From the NCBI GenBank assembly GCA_028289465.1, contig JANQPM010000012.1, positions 1 through 37,956 on the forward strand: a DNA stretch of 37,956 bases, given 5' to 3'. The stretch is from Lysobacterales bacterium. Its GTDB lineage: Bacteria > Pseudomonadota > Gammaproteobacteria > Xanthomonadales > SZUA-36. The position numbers were made by a program, and so were the translations under genes. A model generated the notes under the pieces. It was given only the letters and a program-made list of their open reading frames with translations, was not told the origin of the DNA and made no database searches. Below are positions 14,240-21,537 of this stretch, piece after piece (position 1 is the stretch's first letter; every line of letters begins with the position of its first letter).

Positions 14240-15817
14240 TTACGGTATTTCCGGCGGCCGCCAGTGGCCGGTCGCCTGTTCGAAACCGTACGCGACCTCG
14301 ATCAGCACAGGCTCGGACAAATGGCCGCCATAGATGGACAGGCCTACCGGCAGACCGTGGATGAAGCCCATCGGCACCGTGATATGCGGATAGCCGGCAA
14401 CCGCTGGAAAGCGCGAACTGCTGCCGATGAAGTGATCGCCGTTAATCATGTCGGTCACCCAGGCCGCCGAACCGGTAGCGGAAATAATTGCGTCCAGGCG
14501 ATGCGCCCGCAGCACCGCATCGATGCCCTTCTTACCGGCCAGCCGCTTGGACGTTTTCAGCGCGGCGCGGTACTCCTTGCTTTGCAGATCGCCTTTGCTT
14601 TGCGCTTCATGAAAGATATCCTGACCAAACCATGGCATTTCCCGGTCGGCATGGCGGTCGTTGAATGCGATAAGCTGCTCCAGAGTCCGGGTCTCGACCG
14701 CCTTCGGGGTACTCGCCAGATACGCATTGAGATCTGCCTTGAATTCATGCAGCAGCACCTGGTATTCGGCGCCGCCGAACTCACCGTACGTTTCGAAATG
14801 CACCGGGTCGACGATTTCCGCACCGTGTGCCCGCATCACTTCGATCGCATCATTAATCAAGGCTTCTACCGCCGGGTGAAAGCCGGTCATTTGCCGTGCA
14901 ACCCCGATTCGCTTGCCGTTTAAGCCGTCGGTCTTCAGGTGAGGCCGGTAGTCGGTGACGGCATTGCGATTCACCCCGACGCTGAGCGGGTCGCGCCGAT
15001 CCGCACCCTGCATCGCCTGCAGCAACGCGACGGCGCCGGACACCGTTTTGGCCATCGGTCCGGCCGTATCCTGGCTGTGGGCGATGGGCACGATGCCGCT
15101 GCGCGACACCAGGCCGAGGGTCGGTTTGATACCGACCACGCCGTTGGCCGAGGACGGGCAGACCACCGAGCCGTCCGTTTCAGTGCCGACCGCCAGCGGT
15201 GCGAAATCCAGCGCCACCGATACCGCCGAGCCGGAACTGGAACCGCAGGGATTGCGCCTGCGGTCATAGGCATTGTGGGTCTGGCCGCCCACCGCACTCC
15301 AACCGGACACCGAATGACCGGAGCGGAAGTTCGCCCACTCGCTGAGATTGGCCTTGCCGAGGATGACCAGACCCGCATCCCGCAGCCGTTTCACCAGACC
15401 CGCATCCTGGGCTGCGAAATTCGCGTTCAAGGCCAGCGATCCGGCAGTGGTCGGCAATGGGTCCACGCTCTCGATATTGTCCTTCAACAGCACCGGGATG
15501 CCGTGCAGCGGGCCACGCAACTGCCCGCGCCGGCGCTCTTCATCCAGCAGTCTGGCCTGTTTCACCGCATCCGGGTTGGTTGCAATGACCGCGTTGTATT
15601 GGCTGTTCAGCCGGTCGATACGGGCCAGATAGTGCGCGGTCAATTGCACCGCGCCGATCGGCTCATCGCGCTGTATTGCAGACAGGTTTTCAATCGTTGC
15701 GTATTCCGGGGCCGTCCCCGGCCCGCGCTCGGCCAGCAACGGAAATACCGGCAGCAGCGCAGCCAAAAGCAGCAGGTGGGCGATCAAATGCCGGGCTGGT
15801 CGTTCAGAATAATACAT
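14240..15817 (-). CDS. Exported amidase-signature enzyme
   Basis: About 525 aa from ATG 15817 (GGAAA upstream); an in-frame ATG at 15865 would add 16 residues. An N-terminal hydrophobic stretch HLIAHLLLLAALLPVFPLLA acts as signal peptide. The amidase-signature Ser-cisSer-Lys triad is visible: Lys in HGIPVLLKDNIE, Ser residues in the Gly/Ser-rich GSSSGSAVSVALDFAPLAVG and ETDGSVVCPSSANGVVGIKP. It cleaves an amide; substrate unknown (aryl or acyl amides, or peptides are usual for periplasmic members). Transcribed away from the arsR-like gene, with about 100 bp between the two starts. Confidence 0.9.
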   Translation of the reverse strand: MYYSERPARHLIAHLLLLAALLPVFPLLAERGPGTAPEYATIENLSAIQRDEPIGAVQLTAHYLARIDRLNSQYNAVIATNPDAVKQARLLDEERRRGQLRGPLHGIPVLLKDNIESVDPLPTTAGSLALNANFAAQDAGLVKRLRDAGLVILGKANLSEWANFRSGHSVSGWSAVGGQTHNAYDRRRNPCGSSSGSAVSVALDFAPLAVGTETDGSVVCPSSANGVVGIKPTLGLVSRSGIVPIAHSQDTAGPMAKTVSGAVALLQAMQGADRRDPLSVGVNRNAVTDYRPHLKTDGLNGKRIGVARQMTGFHPAVEALINDAIEVMRAHGAEIVDPVHFETYGEFGGAEYQVLLHEFKADLNAYLASTPKAVETRTLEQLIAFNDRHADREMPWFGQDIFHEAQSKGDLQSKEYRAALKTSKRLAGKKGIDAVLRAHRLDAIISATGSAAWVTDMINGDHFIGSSSRFPAVAGYPHITVPMGFIHGLPVGLSIYGGHLSEPVLIEVAYGFEQATGHWRPPEIP

Positions 15818-15858
15818 ATCGGTTTCCGTGGTTCGCTTCTTTGCAGTGTAGCCGGAAC

Positions 15859-15887
15859 TTGACAAATCGCAAGACCGTCCTTATCGT
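15859..15887 (+). promoter_or_regulatory. Promoter of the arsR-arsI-like operon
   Basis: TTGACA (15859-15864), 17-base spacer, TATCGT (15882-15887). The downstream palindrome begins at the next base but one, so repressor binding would cover the transcription start. Confidence 0.65.
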
Positions 15888-15888
15888 A

Positions 15889-15906
15889 ATTCGTAGAAAT
15901 ACGAAT
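15889..15906. promoter_or_regulatory. Candidate ArsR operator 1
   Basis: ATTCGTA-GAAA-TACGAAT, perfect 7-bp arms with a 4-base centre, at the start of transcription predicted for the ArsR gene. The half-site TAATTCG is shared with the palindrome at 16229-16245. Confidence 0.6.
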
Positions 15907-15919
15907 AGATAAATGGCAG

Positions 15920-16207
15920 ATGAGGCAGATGACGGTAAGCAAAAAAGACCAACGTATCGCGCGCGCGCTGAAGGCACTGGGCCATCCGGTACGGATACAG
16001 ATTATTCGCCAGTTGCTAAAGCAGGGCACTTGCTTCAGCGGGGACGTGTCCGCGCGCCTGCCGGTCGCGCCGTCCACGGCCTGCCAGCACCTTAAAACGC
16101 TGAAAGACGCCGGTTTGATCAGCGGGACGATCGACGGCCCCCGGGTCTGCTACTGCGTCAATGAGAAAGCTCTGGCGGAAGCCAAGGCGTGGATGGCCAA
16201 ACTGTAA
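15920..16207 (+). CDS. ArsR-family metalloid-responsive repressor
   Basis: A 95-aa winged-helix protein. ALKALGHPVRIQIIRQLLKQ, then SGDVSARLPVAPSTACQHLK (recognition helix) and DAGLISGTIDGPRVCYCVNE (wing) follow the ArsR/SmtB pattern. Cysteines occur in KQGTCFSG, STACQH and the pair VCYC; such Cys can bind trivalent arsenic or antimony, although the classical CVC site of helix 3 is not intact. ATG 15920 is assumed; ATG 15929 is also possible. It is followed 50 bp later by an ArsI-like gene, with palindromes in front of both, which supports autoregulated arsenical response. Confidence 0.85.
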   Translation: MRQMTVSKKDQRIARALKALGHPVRIQIIRQLLKQGTCFSGDVSARLPVAPSTACQHLKTLKDAGLISGTIDGPRVCYCVNEKALAEAKAWMAKL

Positions 16208-16228
16208 AAAAATTTCAACCATCAATTC

Positions 16229-16245
16229 GTAATTCGACGAATTAC
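16229..16245. promoter_or_regulatory. Candidate ArsR operator 2 in front of the ArsI-like gene
   Basis: GTAATTCG-A-CGAATTAC, perfect 8-bp arms around one base, in the 50-bp gap between the arsR-like and arsI-like genes and just before the ribosome site AAAGGAG. It shares the TAATTCG half-site with operator 1 at 15889 but has different spacing. Confidence 0.55.
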
Positions 16246-16257
16246 AAAGGAGCAAAC

Positions 16258-16674
16258 ATGAGAATTCATATTTCACTGCCGGTTACCGATCTGGCACAAA
16301 GCGACCGTTTCTATACCACCTTGTTCGATCAGCCGCCCAGCAAGCGACGCGAGGACTACCTGAATTTCAGGCTGAATCAGCCACCGATCCACCTGGCGCT
16401 GGTGCAAACCGGCCAGCGCACGGCATCGGCAGCCAGCCACTACGGCATCGAGCTGCCCGATCGACCGGCGTTTGACGACTGGTACCGGCGGTTGACCGGC
16501 AGCGGTATTCGCTTTGAGGAAGAGCCGGGCGCGAAATGTTGCTATGCCGAAGGCGAAAAACTCTGGCTGACCGATCCGGACGGCCACCGCTGGGAAGTCT
16601 GGCTGCGCACCGGCGACTACGACCGTCTGCAGCAGCCGGCCGCCGAGGAAGAACAGGCATGCTGCAGCAACTAG
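16258..16674 (+). CDS. ArsI/CadI-like vicinal oxygen chelate protein (C-As lyase type)
   Basis: A 138-aa protein, ATG 16258 with AGGAG seven bases upstream. It is a two-module glyoxalase/VOC fold: MRIHISLPVTDLAQSDRFYT, then HYGIELPDRPAFDDWYRRL. Key marks match ArsI: His near the N-terminus, His in SHYGIEL, the vicinal Cys pair in KCCYAEGEKLWLTDPDG, Glu in HRWEVWL, and a C-terminal CC (QACCSN). ArsI is an Fe(II) dioxygenase that cleaves the carbon-arsenic bond of trivalent organoarsenicals such as MAs(III); CadI proteins of the same type respond to cadmium. The ArsR neighbour supports an arsenical role. Substrate inferred, not shown. Confidence 0.85.
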   Translation: MRIHISLPVTDLAQSDRFYTTLFDQPPSKRREDYLNFRLNQPPIHLALVQTGQRTASAASHYGIELPDRPAFDDWYRRLTGSGIRFEEEPGAKCCYAEGEKLWLTDPDGHRWEVWLRTGDYDRLQQPAAEEEQACCSN

Positions 16675-16871
16675 GCATCGCCCTGGAGCTGGCAGGCGCG
16701 GCTATCATCCTGTGGGCTGCGCATGTCACCTGCTGCCAGCGCCTGAAACGGCTGGACGACGACAACCTGCCAGAGGCCTTTCGGCGCCTACACAATCAAC
16801 TGCGCCGGCAATTCAGAGCCGAACGCCTGGGTTTCCTGATCCTGGCCGGCGGGCTGATGCTGCAATTCTGA
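16659..16871 (+). CDS. Small two-helix membrane protein with a vicinal Cys pair, coupled to the ArsI-like gene
   Basis: A 70-aa frame beginning at ATG 16659, 16 bases inside the end of the arsI-like gene. It reads MLQQLGIALELAGAAIILWA, then AHVTCCQRLKRLDDDNLPEA and ends ERLGFLILAGGLMLQF. Two hydrophobic helices flank a charged cytoplasmic or periplasmic loop starting with CC. I do not recognise a family. The overlap and the Cys pair suggest co-translation with ArsI and possibly metalloid binding, but this is inference. Confidence 0.6.
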   Translation: MLQQLGIALELAGAAIILWAAHVTCCQRLKRLDDDNLPEAFRRLHNQLRRQFRAERLGFLILAGGLMLQF

Positions 16872-16994
16872 TGCCAGTGCATTGACCACGATGCATTGAC
16901 CCCGAGACGGGTCACACAGAACCAGTCCATCCGCTTTGAAGGAACACGATTTGCGGGTAACGCCTAGTGGATAAACGCCAAGCCAGGTATCACA

Positions 16995-17022
16995 GCTATC
17001 AACTAGTTTTATAGTTGACAGG
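16995..17022. promoter_or_regulatory. Candidate BlaI-family operator 1 overlapping the -35 box
   Basis: GCTATCAACTA-GTTTTA-TAGTTGACAGG: two of 11 arm pairs differ from perfect symmetry. The same arms occur perfectly at 17044-17071, centre-to-centre 49 bp. The TTGACA -35 box lies inside the right arm. Confidence 0.7.
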
Positions 17023-17043
17023 CACGGAACAGTCGTCTATGCT
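17015..17043 (+). promoter_or_regulatory. Promoter of the blaI-M56 operon
   Basis: TTGACA (17015-17020), 17-base spacer, TATGCT (17038-17043), between the two operator palindromes. The predicted start at about 17050 leaves a leader of only about 22 bases without a Shine-Dalgarno sequence before ATG 17072. Confidence 0.7.
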
Positions 17044-17071
17044 GCTATCAACTAATTCAATAGTTGATAGC
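17044..17071. promoter_or_regulatory. Candidate BlaI-family operator 2
   Basis: GCTATCAACTA-ATTCAA-TAGTTGATAGC, perfect 11-bp arms with a 6-base centre, filling exactly the space between the -10 box and the ATG of the repressor gene. Confidence 0.75.
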
Positions 17072-17467
17072 ATGCCCAGAAAAAAAGCCACTGTGTTGAC
17101 GGATGCCGAGCTAAGAATCATGCAAGTCCTTTGGCAGAAAAACCGTGCCACGGTCAGAGAGGTGACCGAAGCGCTTTCGGCACAAACCAATCTGGCCTAT
17201 AACACGGTGCTGACCACTCTGGGCACACTAAAGCGCAAAGGTTATGTAAACAGCGAACGCATCGGCAGGGCCGATGTTTTCCAGCCGTTAGTCACTCGGC
17301 ATCAGGCGCAATCCAAGGCGTTGCGAAATATGGTTCACCGGTTTTTCAGCGGTAACGCATCGACACTGGCACTGAACTTGGTCGAGGAAGGCCACCTGGA
17401 TCGAGAACAGCTTGTCGCGCTGTTGGATGAAATTAAACGTAGAGAAGACGGCCTGCCAAAGGGCTGA
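17072..17467 (+). CDS. BlaI/MecI-family repressor
   Basis: A 131-aa protein taken from ATG 17072 (MPRKKATVLTDAELRIMQVL), directly after the operator palindrome; the upstream in-frame extension runs through promoter and operator DNA. The winged helix has LWQKNRATVREVTEALSAQT, NLAYNTVLTTLGTLKRKGYV and RADVFQPLVT, and the C-terminal dimer helix ends in LDREQLVALLDEIKRRE. These repressors are inactivated by cleavage when the partner M56 membrane protease senses a signal. The partner gene follows 51 bp downstream. No beta-lactamase gene is nearby, so the signal and target may differ from BlaI/BlaR. Confidence 0.93.
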   Translation: MPRKKATVLTDAELRIMQVLWQKNRATVREVTEALSAQTNLAYNTVLTTLGTLKRKGYVNSERIGRADVFQPLVTRHQAQSKALRNMVHRFFSGNASTLALNLVEEGHLDREQLVALLDEIKRREDGLPKG

Positions 17468-17518
17468 ACGTTTGGTATTGAGCTAAGGCTGTCTGTCTGA
17501 AAGTGATACGGAGCCGAT

Positions 17519-20080
17519 ATGATGTTTGAACAACTCAGCCCATGGTTTCAGGATATGGGAAAAGCGTTCGTTTTCTTTATTCATCACGCCTGGCTGGGTC
17601 TGGTTATCGCCGGCATTGGCGCTTCGACCTATTGGTTCCGGCAATATTGGAGCGCGGCCAGCCGATATCTTGCGCTACAGATCTGTCTGTTCGCTGTTGC
17701 GGCCTTTCCGGTGCTGATTGGGATTGCCATACCAGCAATGCGACAGATCAGTTACTTCTTGTTCCCCACACCGGGCACCGGCACCTATCTGGTGCCAGCG
17801 GACGCCAATGCGTTTGAAATGTCTTCCTTGGTCACCTCGCACGACCGCATTGCCGCCGAAGGTGCGGATGCGGTATTCAAGGCCGTTCCGGCTACCTCAG
17901 AGCTATCGGTCGGTGCGAAGACGATGTGGCTTGACCCCGGTGCGGTGGCGCTTGCTCTCTGGGCACTACCCGCGCTGTTTTTCCTGTTCAGGCTGGTGCG
18001 ATCACTGCATGCTGCAGACCGGCTGAAACGCCACGCACGGCCGGTTCCGGTAGACGGCCAACTACCGTTTGCCGGCCCGATCATGACCAGCACGGCCATT
18101 CGAACGCCGATGGTCGTCGGCCTGTACCGGCCGTGTATTCTGCTTCCGGAAAATGCCCGGACGATTTATACGGAACAGGAATTGCGCCAAATACTGGAGC
18201 ACGAAGCCGGACATATCGCCCGCAAGGACGCCTGGTGGCATCTTTCTGAGAAAGTCATCGCCGCACTGTTCTGGTACAACCCCGGCGTGCACTGGCTCTG
18301 CCACCAACTGAGCCGGTTGCGAGAGCAGGCCTGTGACGACAGGGTCGTCGCGCGCCAGCCGGGTTCAAGTGCTGTCTATGCCCGCTGCCTTATCAAAGCT
18401 TACCAGTACAGCGGCCGGACTCATTCGCCGGTATTCTCGATCAAGGCCGTCGCCGGACCAAAGGCTTTTCAACGGCGAATTCGCGCTCTGATCAATGGCG
18501 ATATCTGCCATGCTGAGACACCGTCCGGGCAGACGCTATTATTGGTGCTGCCTGCGCTCGCCGGCCTGTTGCTGGGTGCTGCAATGGTCACTCCTCAGGC
18601 TTCGCTGGCCGGCCTATACCAAGACCGCCGGCAGCCTGGGCTGAATGACATGATGCCATCACTCATTGACGCGCTGGGCAAACGGTACAGCGACAACCCG
18701 AAACAGGACATGCTCCGGCCAGAGCAAATCAATATTGAACTAGAACACCAGCTCGGCGAATCCATCGCTCACCTGCTCGACCGGCACCATATTGAGGCGT
18801 TTTCGCCGTTTCTGATCAATGACCCGGCCGGGAACCTGAACCGCACCGGCCCATCATCGAATAATTCAACAACTCTGGCCTACGATATCTATTTTAATGC
18901 CCGCCGGGTGGACGCCGGCCGGGTTGAGTTCTTCAGTGCGAGCTGCAACGGCCTGCAACGGGTCAAGAACGTCATTGTCGCCCCAGATTCAGGCAGCGGC
19001 TTATGTATACTCTATCCGCAGATATACCAGCATGTCTCCTCCCAGCGCCGGTGGGTATTGTCCACAGGCCGGCTGGATGCAGCTGCCATTGATGCCCTCG
19101 CTGAATACTACCGTAGCTACCTTGACCGCCACGGAATGCTGCGCGCCGGAAGCCGGGTCCTGTCGGTTTTCGAAACCGTCATGGCCGGCGGCTCCGACGT
19201 ATCAGCCATCCGCACTAACGCGGGGCTGTCCGTTTTGGGCGAGGTTGACGGGCGATATACCCTGAACCTGCGGCTGATGAACGGCGGCCCCAGCCCGAAT
19301 AAATATTATGTGTATGCCCAGCGCTGCAGGGACTCGCTGAATCCCACCAGGCTGGTGCATTGTGAAACGCTGGGCCTGCCGAGGTCGCCTGAGCGTCTGG
19401 CCAGGAACGCCTACCAGCCTCGCCATGTACACGAGGTGCTAACTGAAGGTGAGCTGGTCAGTCTGATTGAGCATGCCAAGAGGGCATTGAATGCCGGTCA
19501 CAAGCTGTCTTTTCATTCCTACAACTTGCAAGCCCAGCGGGATGGCAGCCGTCCCATTTCCGTGCGCTTCGCCCCGGTTTCCGTTTCGCCGGAACGCAGT
19601 GAAAGCTACAGCGCTTCTTGCTGGCTCGGGCCACCGGGGGATACCGCTGCAGACCGGCCCTGCAGACAATCAAAGGCTATTGCGTTCCAACACATTCCGG
19701 AACAGGAGCTACCGGTGATGTTGACTAGCTGGTTTGCGTCGCCCATCAATCGCCAAACCGGCCTGTTAAGCGCCGATAGCGTGACGCGGATGATCTCCGA
19801 ATTGCACCAATCCGAGCCGGTGAACCAATTGTCGGCAGAATCGGGGGCTCCGGTTCTGATACATTCCCTGGTCGGTTCCTGTTGGGAAATTCGGTCTGAG
19901 TTGAAATGCGATGAGCGTTTCCATATCACCCTGGAAGCAGGGGGGCGGTATTACCGAGTCGATCTCGAGCCGTTGTCGCTGCTGGCAGGCAGACCGAAGG
20001 CCATACGCATGTCCACCGTGGACGAACCGCCTTCAAGGGATTTGTATAGCTTCAATTTTATCCCTTTGCCGGATTCCTGA
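17519..20080 (+). CDS. M56 (BlaR1/MecR1-like) membrane metalloprotease with a large repeated ectodomain
   Basis: An 853-aa protein. Hydrophobic helices near 16-38, 50-75, 141-160 and 340-358 frame a cytoplasmic zinc protease with ILEHEAGHIARKDAWWHL (HEAGH at about 228-232) and the third-ligand region LREQACDDRVVAR. Instead of the penicillin-binding sensor of BlaR1, residues about 365-853 form an unrecognised extracytoplasmic part. It contains repeated units with a strand, a pattern like (Y/S)xAxxC followed 12-20 residues later by a second Cys, and then QH-containing helices (Cys pairs near 477/497, 604/616, 702/716 and 789/798). The pairs may form disulfides. It probably senses a periplasmic signal and cleaves the neighbouring BlaI-type repressor; the signal is unknown. 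Confidence 0.88.
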   Translation: MMFEQLSPWFQDMGKAFVFFIHHAWLGLVIAGIGASTYWFRQYWSAASRYLALQICLFAVAAFPVLIGIAIPAMRQISYFLFPTPGTGTYLVPADANAFEMSSLVTSHDRIAAEGADAVFKAVPATSELSVGAKTMWLDPGAVALALWALPALFFLFRLVRSLHAADRLKRHARPVPVDGQLPFAGPIMTSTAIRTPMVVGLYRPCILLPENARTIYTEQELRQILEHEAGHIARKDAWWHLSEKVIAALFWYNPGVHWLCHQLSRLREQACDDRVVARQPGSSAVYARCLIKAYQYSGRTHSPVFSIKAVAGPKAFQRRIRALINGDICHAETPSGQTLLLVLPALAGLLLGAAMVTPQASLAGLYQDRRQPGLNDMMPSLIDALGKRYSDNPKQDMLRPEQINIELEHQLGESIAHLLDRHHIEAFSPFLINDPAGNLNRTGPSSNNSTTLAYDIYFNARRVDAGRVEFFSASCNGLQRVKNVIVAPDSGSGLCILYPQIYQHVSSQRRWVLSTGRLDAAAIDALAEYYRSYLDRHGMLRAGSRVLSVFETVMAGGSDVSAIRTNAGLSVLGEVDGRYTLNLRLMNGGPSPNKYYVYAQRCRDSLNPTRLVHCETLGLPRSPERLARNAYQPRHVHEVLTEGELVSLIEHAKRALNAGHKLSFHSYNLQAQRDGSRPISVRFAPVSVSPERSESYSASCWLGPPGDTAADRPCRQSKAIAFQHIPEQELPVMLTSWFASPINRQTGLLSADSVTRMISELHQSEPVNQLSAESGAPVLIHSLVGSCWEIRSELKCDERFHITLEAGGRYYRVDLEPLSLLAGRPKAIRMSTVDEPPSRDLYSFNFIPLPDS

Positions 20081-20135
20081 TCCACCGGTTAACCGCACAG
20101 CGCCTTCCCGAGGGCCATGCGGGCGTGGTCTCCGG

Positions 20136-21533
20136 CTAAAGACCGTTCAGATCAACGGTCATTCCCGGCTGGGCCAGCCGGGCCTTGATCCCGGTACGCC
20201 GGCGCAGATAGTCCCGATACGCTTCGGCCGATTCCACTTCGCCATGTACGAGATATAAAGGCGGCCGGTTCTCGAAGCCTTCGTACCAGCGGGCCAGGTC
20301 GTCCTGATCGGCATGGGCGGACAGGCCGCCGACCGTATGAATCTTGGCCTTGACCCGAACCGTTTCGCCGTGGATTCTGACTTCCGGTTCGCGTTCTACC
20401 AAACGCCGGCCGAGAGAACCGTAGGCCTGATAGCCGACGATAATCACCTGGGTTTCTTCGCGCCACAGGTTGTGTTTCAGGTGGTGCACAATGCGGCCGC
20501 CGTTACACATGCCGGACCCGGCGATTACGATAGCGCCGCCACGAATGCGATTGATCGCACGGGAATCGTCCGCGGTTCGCGACAGGCGCAGGTTTTTCAG
20601 CGGCGGCATCTCATTCACGCCGCGGCGCAGCTTGGTCGCTTCCTCGTCATAGAGGTGCGGATAGTCCCAGTAGACTTCGGATGCCTCAATGGCCATCGGG
20701 CTGTCCAGAAAAATCTGAAAGCGGCCCATGTCCCACTCATCGTAGTTGCGGCCGAAGTGATACAGCACTTCCTGGCTGCGGCCGATGGCGAAGGCCGGGA
20801 TCAGAATATTGCCGCGACCGCGCCGCGCGCCGCGTACGATTTCGCCGATCTCGTCGATGGTCTCGCTGCGCTCCCGGTGCCGCCGGCCGCCGTAGGTGGT
20901 TTCGGTCAGCACCAGATCGGCCTGTTTGAGAAATACAGGATCGCGCAGGATCGGTGCATCGAACTGGCCGAGGTCGCCGGAAAAAACCACCCGGCGCTGT
21001 TGCCCGCCTTCGGACAGCGTTACCTCGACGATGGCCGAACCCAGAATATGCCCGGCATCGTAGAAACAGACTTCGATGCCGGGCAGGACCTGTCGGCGTT
21101 GCCGGTAGCGCAGTCCGCGCATATTTTTTACCGCTGCCTTCGCGTCGGCGACGGTATACAGCGGCTCGATCAGGTCTTTGCCTTTACGGGCCAGCTTGCG
21201 GTTCTGATATTCCGCGTCGCGCTCGCCAAGATTGGCCGAGTCTTCCAGCAGAATGCCGCACAGATCGCGGGTTGCATTCTGTGCCCAGATCGGCCCGCGG
21301 AAGCCGCGCTTGACCAGCAGCGGCAGGCGCCCGGAATGGTCGATGTGCGCGTGGCTGAGTATCACCGCGTCGATTTTCCGCGCATCGAACGGAAACGGGT
21401 CGCGGTTTCGCGCTTCCTGCCGCCGCGAACCCTGGATCATGCCGCAATCGAGCAATACAGTATGCCCGTTCACCCGCAGGATATGACACGAACCGGTAAC
21501 CTCCCCGGCGGCGCCGAAAAATTCAAGCTGCAT
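20136..21533 (-). CDS. MBL-fold beta-CASP nuclease (YSH1/CPSF-like)
   Basis: A 465-aa protein with the metallo-beta-lactamase core MQLEFFGAAGEVTGSCHIL, SHAHIDHSGRLPLL (HxHxDH metal motif), YDAGHILGSA and VVFSGDLGQ. The beta-CASP insertion contains ETTYGGRRHRER, IPAFAIGRSQEVLY and GSGMCNGGRIVHHL, and the final motifs are VGGLSAHADQDDL and YLVHGEVESA. Bacterial members act as RNA endo/exonucleases in RNA processing or decay; the exact RNA targets are unknown. Four bases separate it from the DUF885 gene upstream on the same strand, suggesting a two-gene operon. Confidence 0.93.
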   Translation of the reverse strand: MQLEFFGAAGEVTGSCHILRVNGHTVLLDCGMIQGSRRQEARNRDPFPFDARKIDAVILSHAHIDHSGRLPLLVKRGFRGPIWAQNATRDLCGILLEDSANLGERDAEYQNRKLARKGKDLIEPLYTVADAKAAVKNMRGLRYRQRRQVLPGIEVCFYDAGHILGSAIVEVTLSEGGQQRRVVFSGDLGQFDAPILRDPVFLKQADLVLTETTYGGRRHRERSETIDEIGEIVRGARRGRGNILIPAFAIGRSQEVLYHFGRNYDEWDMGRFQIFLDSPMAIEASEVYWDYPHLYDEEATKLRRGVNEMPPLKNLRLSRTADDSRAINRIRGGAIVIAGSGMCNGGRIVHHLKHNLWREETQVIIVGYQAYGSLGRRLVEREPEVRIHGETVRVKAKIHTVGGLSAHADQDDLARWYEGFENRPPLYLVHGEVESAEAYRDYLRRRTGIKARLAQPGMTVDLNGL

Positions 21534-21537
21534 TTAC

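Noticed and set aside
17072..20080. A beta-lactam resistance regulator pair
   Set aside because: The BlaI/M56 pair is real, but the ectodomain shows no penicillin-binding SxxK/KTG motifs and no beta-lactamase or PBP2a gene lies nearby.
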